Assembly: GCA_002392765.1 (NCBI GenBank)
Contig: DGHT01000030.1
Span: 1-64,000, forward strand
Origin: Verrucomicrobia bacterium UBA3841
GTDB taxonomy: Bacteria > Verrucomicrobiota > Kiritimatiellia > RFP12 > UBA1067
Length of the DNA: 64,000 bases
Direction: 5' to 3'
The notes below the pieces were generated by a model. The model made no database searches, was not told where the DNA came from, and saw only the letters and a list, made by a program, of their open reading frames with translations. The translations under genes were made by a program, and so were the position numbers. The stretch's first letter is position 1, and each line of letters starts with the position of its first letter. This document shows, one piece after another, positions 9,880 through 18,469 of the stretch.

Positions 9880-10727
9880 AAGAATTGCTTAAGTCAGCGA
9901 GACAACTTATATCTGACTACGCGGATGCGTCGTCTCGGCAGTTGTCTCAATGTGCAGGATTTTTGCAATCTAACAAAAGGGCGCAGACCGCGACTAAGCT
10001 TTACATATCATCAGCGATGACCACGGACAGCATCATCATTCTAATCGAACATGGCTTGATATGGGATGCGATCTCGCTTTTCAGATCATTGCTTGAAGGG
10101 ACTGCGAGGTTCTGCTATCTCCTTTCGACAACTACAGAGGAAGAGGAAATAAAGCGCTTTCATGAATATGAGGAAGTGTTGTCGGGCAAATCTATGATGA
10201 GTCTTGAACAGCCTGTGGCAAAAATGAAGAAGGGTCATCTGTACAAGCATGATAAAACGGATGCCTATCTTGATCGAATAGAAGTAAATGTCAAGGAGAT
10301 CGCCCAAGAAATAAGCGGCGAAGCGGCTGAAGTTAAAAGAAAATGGAATTTCTTTAATTTGTCGCACGCCTTACGGACAGAGTGCCCGGAATGGGCAGTT
10401 ATGGCCGACCAGTGGGAACTTCGATATGCGACAGCAAATTTTGCAATTCATAAGGATGGGGTGATTGTAGGAGCCGACATAACGCATTGGACTAAGGAGC
10501 CGAGTCCAGACAATCCTTTGGTAAAAGTCTGGGCGCCATCGCTTCTTTCTTTTTGCGTAGGTCTTGTTCGTGATAGGCTTGTGGTGCTTATGAGGAAGTT
10601 TGATCTCGATTGCAGTGTTTTGCGCGATGTAATGAAGCGAAACCTTGATTTTGCAAAACTAGCCACCGACATGGAGTTGGAGGCAAGGGAGAAAATCTGC
10701 CCCGAGAACGGCGGTCGGCAGTGCTAA
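9867..10727 (+). CDS. unknown protein, paralogue of the previous gene
   Basis: This 286-residue protein starts at GTG 9867 after AGGAGGA (9854-9860), overlapping the previous gene by 13 bases. It keeps the same blocks as its neighbour: SIIILIEHGLIWDAISLFRS, LEGTARFCYLL, KRKWNFFNLSHALRTECPEW and WELRYATANFAIHK. Both appear cytosolic and helical. Two diverged tandem copies imply an old duplication, possibly a heteromer. No catalytic motif is evident, although the conserved Glu (LEGTAR) and the final His (AIHK, ALVHK in the partner) could be functional. Its place between the methylase and a GHKL ATPase suggests a DISARM accessory, which is inference. Confidence 0.7.
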   Translation: MSEIKELLKSARQLISDYADASSRQLSQCAGFLQSNKRAQTATKLYISSAMTTDSIIILIEHGLIWDAISLFRSLLEGTARFCYLLSTTTEEEEIKRFHEYEEVLSGKSMMSLEQPVAKMKKGHLYKHDKTDAYLDRIEVNVKEIAQEISGEAAEVKRKWNFFNLSHALRTECPEWAVMADQWELRYATANFAIHKDGVIVGADITHWTKEPSPDNPLVKVWAPSLLSFCVGLVRDRLVVLMRKFDLDCSVLRDVMKRNLDFAKLATDMELEAREKICPENGGRQC

Positions 10728-10753
10728 TCAAGGCGGAAACCAAGGAGGTGGCA

Positions 10754-12721
10754 ATGAGTACCAGAAGCATGAAAAAGCCAGTCTATAATATGACGGTTGA
10801 TCTCAATGTTCTAGATCATCTTGGAATCAACCTGTATAGTAACATTGCCGCCGTTCTTACTGAAGCCGTTGCAAATGCATGGGATGCGGATGCTCATAAT
10901 GTAGCTATTTCTTTGGACAAGAAAGGTGGCGTTATTACGATTGAGGATGATGGCCATGGCATGTCAATTGATGACGTAAATAACAAGTATCTCCACATTG
11001 GCTATCGACGAAGAATCGGTGAGTCTGATACGACACCTGAGGGTCGCCCGGTAATGGGGCGCAAGGGATTGGGGAAGTTGTCACTGTTTTCAATTGCCAA
11101 TATCGTTGAAGTCCGTTCTTTCAAGAGTAGGAAAGCACATGGTCTCAGGATGAATCTTGCCGACATCCGTGCGGCGTTGAAGGCCAATAAGGTTTCATAT
11201 GCACCATCCGTTTTGCCCAAGAAAGACGTTAAGATCAAGAAGGGAACCTCAATCATTTTGCGGGAAATAACACGGCCCAAATTGTTTGAGTCGTTGGCTG
11301 TTTTGAGGACACAGCTGGCTAGGAGATTTTCTGTTATTGGTGAAGCATACCATTTCATAGTCAGTGTGAATGGTAAAAAAATTACTTTTGCTGATAGAGA
11401 GGAATTGACGAAAGCGCAGTTTCTTTGGCGCATAGGTGATGTGGCAATTACTCTGCCAAAGGGGCATAACATCAAAGAGGATAGGTTAATTGATCTGTCC
11501 AAGGTGAAAGGACTTATTAATATTCGAGGTTGGATAGCGACATCAAATGTTCCTAAGGACTTATCGACGTCGGCTGGTAATCTGAATAGTATTGTTGTGA
11601 TGGCCCGTGGAAGGCTTATTCAAGAGAACGTACTTGATAAACTTAATATGGGACAAATGTACACAAAGTATTTGACGGGGCAGATTGAGGCCGATGTGCT
11701 GGATGATACGGGTGATAAGGACATTGCCACAAGTGATAGGCAACGATTACAGGAAGATGATCCGAGATATGTAGCGTTGTTGAAGACGTTGCGTCTGGTC
11801 TTATCGAAAATTGAATCGGAGTGGAGTGAATTACGCAAGAAGTACGAAGTTGCAAAAGTTAAATCCGAGATTCCTGCTGTTGCGGAATGGTTGGGCGGGC
11901 TCCCAGACGGGTACAGGAAGAGCGCCGAAAAAGTAGTTGCCCAGATTTCAGCACTTCCCATTGAGCTGCCTGAAGAACGCAAAACATTATTGCGGCATGG
12001 GATATTGGCATTTGAGCGGATGAAACTTACTGGTTCGGTCGATGATTTTGTTCAGGGGTTGTCGAATGTTGATCAGTTGTTGAAGATATTGGCTGACAGA
12101 GATTCGTTAGAGTCGTCGCTTTACAGAGATATAATTAAATCACGTCTTGAGGCAATCAAGAGCTTTAACGGATTGGTAGATGCCGACAAGAAAGAGGCCA
12201 TTCTCCAAAAATACCTCTTTGACCATCTATGGCTTCTGGATCCAATGTGGGAACGAGCTACCGATAGTGAGCGTATAGAACAAACCCTTAAGAAAGAATA
12301 TAAAGAGTTTGCCGCAGGCCTTTCAGATGAAGAGAGTAAAGGCCGTCTTGACATCCGGTATAAAACCAATGCAGGAGCACATATCATTGTTGAATTAAAA
12401 AAGGTACGACGCAAGATGTCGTTACCGGAGTTGCAAGAACAAGGGCAGAAGTATAGATCAGCATTGGCAAAGTGCCTTGAGAAAGTTGGCGTTGTCAATC
12501 CAGACATTCAAATTGTCTTTGTGCTGGGGCAACCGGTTCGCGAGTCAGAGAATGCATCCCTTGGAGGAGATGCTTATGTTCGCAAGACATTATCGCCACT
12601 CGGTGCTCGTGTCGTTTATTATGAGCAGATGATTGAGAATGCGAATAAAGCTTATTCGGAGTATCTTGCGCAAAGCAAGAAGATGGACAAGTTGGATGAG
12701 ATATTGGATCAGATAAAGTAG
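10754..12721 (+). CDS. GHKL (Hsp90/MORC-like) ATPase fused to a PD-(D/E)XK-like nuclease domain
   Basis: The N-terminal ATPase shows the GHKL motifs: EAVANAWDADA (N-box), DDGHGM (G1) and GRKGLGKLSLFSIA (G2), within residues 35-110. A helical middle follows. Near residue 533 Asp precedes IIVELKK (Glu547-x-Lys549), a spacing typical of PD-(D/E)XK nucleases, with a downstream helix containing a Gln (LQEQGQKY). A protein with both parts could use ATP-driven clamping to control DNA cleavage, as proposed for MORC and Hsp90-like defence ATPases. ATG 10754 is preceded by AAGGAGGTG; GTG 10721 is the upstream alternative. It follows the paralogous pair almost directly and shares their AT-rich composition, so the three probably travel together. 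The nuclease call is moderate. Confidence 0.75.
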   Translation: MSTRSMKKPVYNMTVDLNVLDHLGINLYSNIAAVLTEAVANAWDADAHNVAISLDKKGGVITIEDDGHGMSIDDVNNKYLHIGYRRRIGESDTTPEGRPVMGRKGLGKLSLFSIANIVEVRSFKSRKAHGLRMNLADIRAALKANKVSYAPSVLPKKDVKIKKGTSIILREITRPKLFESLAVLRTQLARRFSVIGEAYHFIVSVNGKKITFADREELTKAQFLWRIGDVAITLPKGHNIKEDRLIDLSKVKGLINIRGWIATSNVPKDLSTSAGNLNSIVVMARGRLIQENVLDKLNMGQMYTKYLTGQIEADVLDDTGDKDIATSDRQRLQEDDPRYVALLKTLRLVLSKIESEWSELRKKYEVAKVKSEIPAVAEWLGGLPDGYRKSAEKVVAQISALPIELPEERKTLLRHGILAFERMKLTGSVDDFVQGLSNVDQLLKILADRDSLESSLYRDIIKSRLEAIKSFNGLVDADKKEAILQKYLFDHLWLLDPMWERATDSERIEQTLKKEYKEFAAGLSDEESKGRLDIRYKTNAGAHIIVELKKVRRKMSLPELQEQGQKYRSALAKCLEKVGVVNPDIQIVFVLGQPVRESENASLGGDAYVRKTLSPLGARVVYYEQMIENANKAYSEYLAQSKKMDKLDEILDQIK

Positions 12722-12734
12722 GGGACGGAAGACT

Positions 12735-12842
12735 ATGCATCGTCTGCGAGGATTTGACTACAAGCGGCCATTCTTCTACATGGTGACGCTGAAGCGGCTG
12801 CCGGAGCTGGCGGCCTTATCCCCAAGATTTGCTATAATTTGA
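12735..12842 (+). pseudogene. N-terminal remnant of a REP-associated (RAYT) transposase
   Basis: The frame reads MHRLRGFDYKRPFFYMVTLK and onward for 35 codons, then stops. It aligns with the start of the full RAYT-like gene at 38719 (RRCRGWDYRQSCIYMITLVL). Everything downstream, including the HUH catalytic motif, is missing. The fragment sits exactly between the AT-rich accessory block and the AlbA_2 gene, and its end supplies a TATAAT (12833-12838) just upstream of that gene. It is probably a scar of past mobility. Confidence 0.65.
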
Positions 12843-12856
12843 AATGAGGAGTTCCT

Positions 12857-14371
12857 ATGAAACGTGACGAATCGCAGAATGTCGAATACAAGGAGAGCTG
12901 GCACGACAAGTATCTTGCCTGGATATGTGGCTATGCCAATGCGCAGGGCGGCACGATCTACTTCGGCATCGAGGACGGCACCAAGAAGCCGGTCGGGGTG
13001 AAAAACGCCAACTCGTTGATGGAGAACATCCCCAACAAGATACGCGATACGATGGGCATTGTCGCGGATGTCGCGTTGCTGCGCAAAAACGGCAAGGATG
13101 TCATTCGCGTTAAAGTGAAGAAAAGCATATTCCCCGTCTGCTACCACGGTGAATACCACTACCGCACTGGCGCGGTGAAAATGGTTCTTACGGGTTCGTC
13201 CTTGACGCAGTTCCTCTTGGAGAAAAGCGGACTGGATTGGGACGCGGCACCGACATTCAGCGGATTCAAAAAGGATGAGCATGCGTTCACCACCTTGGCT
13301 GCACGATACAAGAAGGAGTGCAAGGTCAAGCTGTTGGACTCGGATTTCGAATCGTTTGGGTTGGCTTTGCCGGATGGACGCTTGACGAATGTCGGAGCGC
13401 TTTTGGCTGACGATTGCCCGCTTCGCCATTCGCGGGTATTCTGCACGCGCTGGAATGGGTGCGACATGGCGGCGGGTGTGATGGACGCAAAGGATGATCA
13501 GGAGTATTCTGGCGGGATCCTTTCAATGCTTCAGTATGCTGAGGACTTTGTGCGTGTAAACTCACGGCGGGCGTGGCACAAACTGGCGCGGACGAGAGTG
13601 GAGTTTGTGGAGTATCCAGAGAGGGCTGTTCACGAGGCGCTCGTCAACGCATTCATACACAGAGACTACCTCGTGACCGGAAGTGAAGTCCACGTTGATA
13701 TCTTCGACGACAGGCTTGAAATCACATCTCCTGGCGGGATGCCGGGCGAGCGTAGTTTGGAGGATTTTGATATTCGTAGCATGCCGTCCATTCGCCGCAA
13801 TCCGCTGCTTGCGGACATGTGCGAACGGCTGAAGATCATGGAGCGGCGCGGGAGCGGCGTCAAAAAGATATTCGAGGACTACACGAAGAACTTCAAGAAC
13901 CCGGGTGCCCGGATGCCTAAACTTGAATCCTTTCCCACGTATTTCCGCACGACCCTGCCGAACTTGATTTATGGCTACAGCGATGAGCAACTGGCCAATG
14001 TTTTGCATTCTGTGACCCCAGTTGTGACCCCAGTTGCGACCCCAGTCATGACCCCAGTCACGCCCCCAATCACGCCCCCAGTCATGCCCCCAGTCATGCC
14101 CCTAGTCGGGAAACCGAGCGAAACGCTGATAGACACAGTACAAAGGAAGGTGCTGGCGGCGCTCAAAGTGGGTGGCGTCATGTCCACATCCGAACTGGCG
14201 GAGAAGGTCGGAATTAGCCAGCCGAAGGATATGCGGAGGCGCTATCTCCGGCTTCTGCTCGACATGGGGCTTGTGGAATACACGATTCCGCATAAGCCCA
14301 ATTCGCGGCTTCAGAAATACCGGCTTACAGAGAAAGGCTGTGAATTGAGTGCGAGTGGGAGTGGGAAGTAA
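12857..14371 (+). CDS. AlbA_2/Schlafen-type ATP-binding regulator (COG2865-like)
   Basis: A 504-residue protein. Residues 1-125 form an AlbA_2 domain (VEYKESW, then ANAQGGTIYFGIED). Residues about 240-360 carry the GHKL-related half typical of COG2865 (ALVNAFIHRDY, DRLEITSPGGMP, RRGSGVKKIFEDY). Residues 386-417 are a Pro/Val/Thr tandem repeat, and the last about 85 residues look like a winged helix (SELAEKVGISQP...YRLTEKG). Such proteins are usually called transcriptional regulators and are frequent near defence genes. The start is preceded by TGAGGAG and a possible -10 box inside the transposase remnant, so it may be transcribed separately from the upstream block. Whether it regulates or acts as an effector cannot be read from sequence. 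Confidence 0.8.
   Translation: MKRDESQNVEYKESWHDKYLAWICGYANAQGGTIYFGIEDGTKKPVGVKNANSLMENIPNKIRDTMGIVADVALLRKNGKDVIRVKVKKSIFPVCYHGEYHYRTGAVKMVLTGSSLTQFLLEKSGLDWDAAPTFSGFKKDEHAFTTLAARYKKECKVKLLDSDFESFGLALPDGRLTNVGALLADDCPLRHSRVFCTRWNGCDMAAGVMDAKDDQEYSGGILSMLQYAEDFVRVNSRRAWHKLARTRVEFVEYPERAVHEALVNAFIHRDYLVTGSEVHVDIFDDRLEITSPGGMPGERSLEDFDIRSMPSIRRNPLLADMCERLKIMERRGSGVKKIFEDYTKNFKNPGARMPKLESFPTYFRTTLPNLIYGYSDEQLANVLHSVTPVVTPVATPVMTPVTPPITPPVMPPVMPLVGKPSETLIDTVQRKVLAALKVGGVMSTSELAEKVGISQPKDMRRRYLRLLLDMGLVEYTIPHKPNSRLQKYRLTEKGCELSASGSGK
14012..14107 (+). repeat. in-frame 12-bp tandem repeat, 8 units
   Basis: Eight consecutive units of the form (G/A)(T/C)G(A/C)CCCCAGT(T/C) encode VTPV, ATPV, MTPV, TPPI, TPPV and MPPV variants, linking the ATPase-like half to the winged helix. 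The unit is a multiple of three, so copy-number change would alter linker length without breaking the frame. Confidence 0.9.
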
Positions 14372-14413
14372 GAGTGGAAGTGGAAAGAGAGAGATTTTTC
14401 AGGAGGGTTTACA

Positions 14414-17400
14414 ATGGCTAAAGAACACGAAAACGCAGAATCGCAACCATTGCCGACGGCTTGGACGCTTCCGGCGACAAGATCATGCAGGTTCAAAGTC
14501 GCGTGCGAGGGCGAAGAGTCCACGTATGAGGTGATTAATCCCGGCGACGCAATGTTGCTTCTCGATGAATCGGGAGAGATTGCATGGGGTGTAAGGCGGG
14601 TGTTCTTCGTGCGACGCGAGCACGACAGGAGCATTATATACTTCGACAGGTTCTTGGATTTTGAACGAGATATGCCATTGCAGACGCTACATGGCGATGG
14701 CAAGACGCTGCGAAAAATTGGATTGGATCAAGTTGACGTGGTGCTAAACGCTTATAAAATGGGGATCCCTAAAGACCCGAGCATACCAGAAGACGAGGAG
14801 CAGTTGCCTCTCGACTTCGCGGGACTTTGCGAGATGGATGTCGGTGACGATTCAAAGGGGGAGACGCGAGCCTATGTCCGGGAGCTTCTTGAAACTGTCG
14901 TAGCCGACGATTTGCTCGGCCCCGCGCTGGGACCGCATGAGGAAATCGTTGGTATGAGTGTTCGCGACAGGTATATTCTTGGACGTCTTGGTCCACGGTG
15001 TAATGTGGATATGTTGGGTGTCCCGTCGGGAGAGACGACAGCAGAGCAGGCGGAAATGGCCGAGGACGGCGAGGCGCAGACTGAGAACAAGGACGGAAAC
15101 GCCGATCACATCGATCATGATGACTCGAAGATGGGAGCCTCGGACATCGCTGAAGAGGAGGTTGACGAGGATGTTGTCGATGGTGACGACATCCTGCGCT
15201 CGAATTCGCTTGTGCCGTCCTCGATGGGGCTGACGTTCTGCATAGACGAGAGTCTGCCTGACATTGAGGTGGAAGCGAGATGGGGCAGTTACTATCGCGC
15301 CGACAGCGAAACGGCGTTTAGGGACAACGGTAAGCCGTTCAAGTGCTGGAAACGCGTTCCTTTGGGCGGTAAGAAGGTTCTGACGCTGACGGAGGGTAAA
15401 ATTGCGTCTTTCAATCCTGACGACTCAATAGGTCAGGTCTGCGTTGTAGGTTCGGTGTCGAAGCCAATCGAGGGATCGCGGCTCGTCACCCTGTTTCTCG
15501 TCAACCGGCAGGAGGAGAGAAAGGAACTGAGGGATGCGGCTTGGATTTTCCAGCCGGAACTTATCGTCCGCTCGCCAGACGGCAAGGCGATATTCTGGAA
15601 GCGTCCGCTTCAGAACCTTTCAAAGGATGACGACGAGATGAAGTCGCTCGATATGCTCTATCGGAGAAAGGTGGAGTTTGCCGTCGGGCACAACATCTCT
15701 GTTCATGCGGTTGCGGCGGCGGATGACTATGAGCGCGCTACTGAAGTCAGGACGGTGGCGATTCCGCACTTTGAAGTTCCGGCCACAGAGGTTCCCGGCT
15801 ATTCCGAGGACGACCGTCCAGTTCTGAAGCAGATAGCCGCAAACCATCTCCTCGACATGTACGAGATCGCGAAGTGCGTAGAAGAAGGCGATCCGGCGAA
15901 AATCGACACAAGCGCAATAGGACTTATCGTTGAAGACTACGCCGCCTGGATTGCCGAGCAGAAAACCGCCTCGCAAGCCGAGGAGTTTGCTTTCTTCAAG
16001 AAATCCGCCGAGGGAAACCTCCTGAAGTGCGATGAGATTCTTGGTCGCCTAAGAGATGGCATTGAGACCCTCAAGAACAATGCCAATGCCCGAAAGGCTT
16101 TTGCGTTTGCAAACAATGCGATGGCCGAACAGCGCATTCACTCGATCTACGCACTGCGGAGACGGCAGAAGCAGTATTCCGACCTCGAGGCAATCAGAGG
16201 AACTGTAAAGAATCACGAATGGCGGCCTTTCCAGTTGGCGTTTCTGCTGCTGGCTATTCCATCGCTGGCCGATCCGACGCACAAGGATCGCACGTGTTCC
16301 GCCGAGGCGTTCGCCGATCTTCTCTGGTTCCCCACCGGCGGCGGCAAGACGGAGGCTTATCTTGGCGTTGCGGCGTTTGCAATGGCTATAAGGCGGCTTC
16401 AAGGCAATTTGGGAGGGTTGGACTCAACGCGTGGACTTGCCGTTATAATGCGCTACACGCTGAGACTGCTGACAGTCCAGCAGTTCCAGCGTGCGGCTAC
16501 GCTTATATGCGCGATGGAAACCATGCGAAATGAACATCCCGAGATGTGGGGGAGCGAGCCGTTCTCCCTTGGTTTGTGGGTCGGCAACAAAACAACGCCC
16601 AACACCTACAAAGAAAGCCGCGATGTCGTGCGCAAGGCTCACGAGGGCAATGGTTCGGGCGGCTCCACGCCAGCGCAGTTGACGACTTGCCCGTGGTGCG
16701 GCGCGGAGATACGAGAAGGAACTGACATAGTCTGCAACGACGATGACAGGACTACGAGGATGTTCTGCAGCGACTTCGAGTGCGCATTCTCGCAGCACAA
16801 TCATGCGACGGGGATTCCTGTAAAGACCGTGGACGATGAAATCTACCATCGTCCGCCGTCCATGATGATTGGGACTGTGGACAAATTTGCGCAGATGGCA
16901 TGGCGAGGATCTGTGAGGACGCTGTTCGGCCGCGCCGAGAAGGAGTGTGTCAGGCACGGCATCATCTATCCCGACGACGACTGCAACGGCACTCACACCA
17001 AACCGGCCACGCACCCGAAGGCGATTCAGCCGATTCGCCCACCCGATTTGATCATTCAGGATGAGTTTCACCTTATCAGCGGTCCGCTTGGAACGATGGT
17101 TGGGCTATATGAATCTGCCGTCGATGAATTATGCTCATGGTCGTCCGATGGCTCAAACAAGATACATCCAAAGATCATCGCCTCGACGGCGACGGTGCGA
17201 ATGGCCGACGAGCAGATCAACCGGGTGTTCTACCGCAAGTGTTCCGTATTCCCGCCGAGCGGCATCGACATCGAGGACAACTTCTTCTCAAAGCAACGGC
17301 CAACGACGGAGAAGTTCGGCAGAGACTACATGGGAGTCTGTGCGCTTGGGGCATCAAGGCCTTCGGCGTTGATTCGCACATACGTGGCGTTCCTGACCGC

Positions 17401-18466
17401 CGGGCAGACGCTCTTCGAGAGCTTCGGTAAACTTGCCGACCCATACATGACGGCTATCGGGTACTTCAATTCGCTGCGGGAGCTGGGGGGCATGCGCCGG
17501 CTTTCCGAAGATGACGTGCAGACCCGAAGCTATCGTGTGGCACTCGACAGCCGCGTCCGGCGTCCCGGACTCTCGCAACGCCGCGTCACGATGATCGACG
17601 AACTGACTTCTCGAGTAAGCAGTCGCGACATACCGGAGAAACTCAACCAGCTTGAAATTGAGTTCAAGGCCGCATACGCCAAGGGAGAGGCGCGTCCAAT
17701 GGATATCGTCCTTGCGACGAATATGCTTTCTGTAGGCGTTGACGTGGACCGGCTCGGATTGATGATCGCAAATGGCCAGCCAAAGAACACCGCCGAATAC
17801 ATCCAGGCAACGAGCCGTGTTGGTCGAAAGCACCCCGGAATCGTCTGCACGGTCTTTGCGTGGGCGCGGCCTCGTGATTTTTCGCATTACGAGACGTTCG
17901 AGCATTACCATGCGACGTTCTATAAGCAGGTTGAAGCCCAGAGCGTGACGCCGTTCTCGCAGAGGGCGCTCGACAGGGGCCTGACCGGGGCGTTCGTGAG
18001 TGACATGCGACTTGCCAACGCGGGCTTGAGCGCGAACAGAGGCGCTTCAGAACTAAAGTCCTCCATCGACCCTCGTGCAAAGGATGCGGCAGATGCTTTT
18101 GCAAACCGTGCTGCACACGTCATGGACAACGACGTTGGCAAGACAGTCCAAGACGAACTCAAGGATCGTATCGACAGGTGGGTCAAGGCGGCGACACATC
18201 CGGGAAGAACCCTTGGCTACGAAACAGAGTCAAAGCAGGGCGAAGTTGTCGGATATCTCAAGCGTCCGGGACTTGCCATGTGGGACAAGGAAACCGTGCC
18301 GACATCCATGCGTGAAGTGGAGAGTAGCGTCCGCCTCATCATGAACAAAAGCAAGATAGACGGCGAAGGCGGGCCTAAGCAGTGGGAGTTCAGGCCTTCC
18401 GAAGATGGCGAAGGCGGCTCGGAGACGCCCGCTGCGAACGCAAACGAGACAGGAGCAAAGGAATAG
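14414..18466 (+). CDS. drmA: DISARM helicase DrmA
   Basis: Core DISARM helicase of 1350 residues. The Walker A-like PTGGGKT is at residues 640-646 and the DEFH box (in place of DEAH) at 883-886, followed by the STATV and TNMLSVGVDVDRLG motifs and TSRVGR. A very acidic linker lies near residues 205-260 and a Cys cluster (CPWC ... C ... FC..FEC) near 757-790, probably binding zinc. The stretch around HYETFEHYHATFYKQVEAQSVTPFS is highly typical of DrmA. In the studied system DrmA forms a complex with DrmB that loads on DNA with a free 5' end and translocates. A strong AGGAGGG precedes the start, and drmB begins 3 bases after the stop. Confidence 0.93.
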   Translation: MAKEHENAESQPLPTAWTLPATRSCRFKVACEGEESTYEVINPGDAMLLLDESGEIAWGVRRVFFVRREHDRSIIYFDRFLDFERDMPLQTLHGDGKTLRKIGLDQVDVVLNAYKMGIPKDPSIPEDEEQLPLDFAGLCEMDVGDDSKGETRAYVRELLETVVADDLLGPALGPHEEIVGMSVRDRYILGRLGPRCNVDMLGVPSGETTAEQAEMAEDGEAQTENKDGNADHIDHDDSKMGASDIAEEEVDEDVVDGDDILRSNSLVPSSMGLTFCIDESLPDIEVEARWGSYYRADSETAFRDNGKPFKCWKRVPLGGKKVLTLTEGKIASFNPDDSIGQVCVVGSVSKPIEGSRLVTLFLVNRQEERKELRDAAWIFQPELIVRSPDGKAIFWKRPLQNLSKDDDEMKSLDMLYRRKVEFAVGHNISVHAVAAADDYERATEVRTVAIPHFEVPATEVPGYSEDDRPVLKQIAANHLLDMYEIAKCVEEGDPAKIDTSAIGLIVEDYAAWIAEQKTASQAEEFAFFKKSAEGNLLKCDEILGRLRDGIETLKNNANARKAFAFANNAMAEQRIHSIYALRRRQKQYSDLEAIRGTVKNHEWRPFQLAFLLLAIPSLADPTHKDRTCSAEAFADLLWFPTGGGKTEAYLGVAAFAMAIRRLQGNLGGLDSTRGLAVIMRYTLRLLTVQQFQRAATLICAMETMRNEHPEMWGSEPFSLGLWVGNKTTPNTYKESRDVVRKAHEGNGSGGSTPAQLTTCPWCGAEIREGTDIVCNDDDRTTRMFCSDFECAFSQHNHATGIPVKTVDDEIYHRPPSMMIGTVDKFAQMAWRGSVRTLFGRAEKECVRHGIIYPDDDCNGTHTKPATHPKAIQPIRPPDLIIQDEFHLISGPLGTMVGLYESAVDELCSWSSDGSNKIHPKIIASTATVRMADEQINRVFYRKCSVFPPSGIDIEDNFFSKQRPTTEKFGRDYMGVCALGASRPSALIRTYVAFLTAGQTLFESFGKLADPYMTAIGYFNSLRELGGMRRLSEDDVQTRSYRVALDSRVRRPGLSQRRVTMIDELTSRVSSRDIPEKLNQLEIEFKAAYAKGEARPMDIVLATNMLSVGVDVDRLGLMIANGQPKNTAEYIQATSRVGRKHPGIVCTVFAWARPRDFSHYETFEHYHATFYKQVEAQSVTPFSQRALDRGLTGAFVSDMRLANAGLSANRGASELKSSIDPRAKDAADAFANRAAHVMDNDVGKTVQDELKDRIDRWVKAATHPGRTLGYETESKQGEVVGYLKRPGLAMWDKETVPTSMREVESSVRLIMNKSKIDGEGGPKQWEFRPSEDGEGGSETPAANANETGAKE

Positions 18467-18469
18467 AAT

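Noticed and set aside
14012..14107. 12-bp repeats considered as a CRISPR or regulatory iteron array
   Set aside because: They are contiguous, in frame, and encode a Pro-rich linker; no spacers exist.
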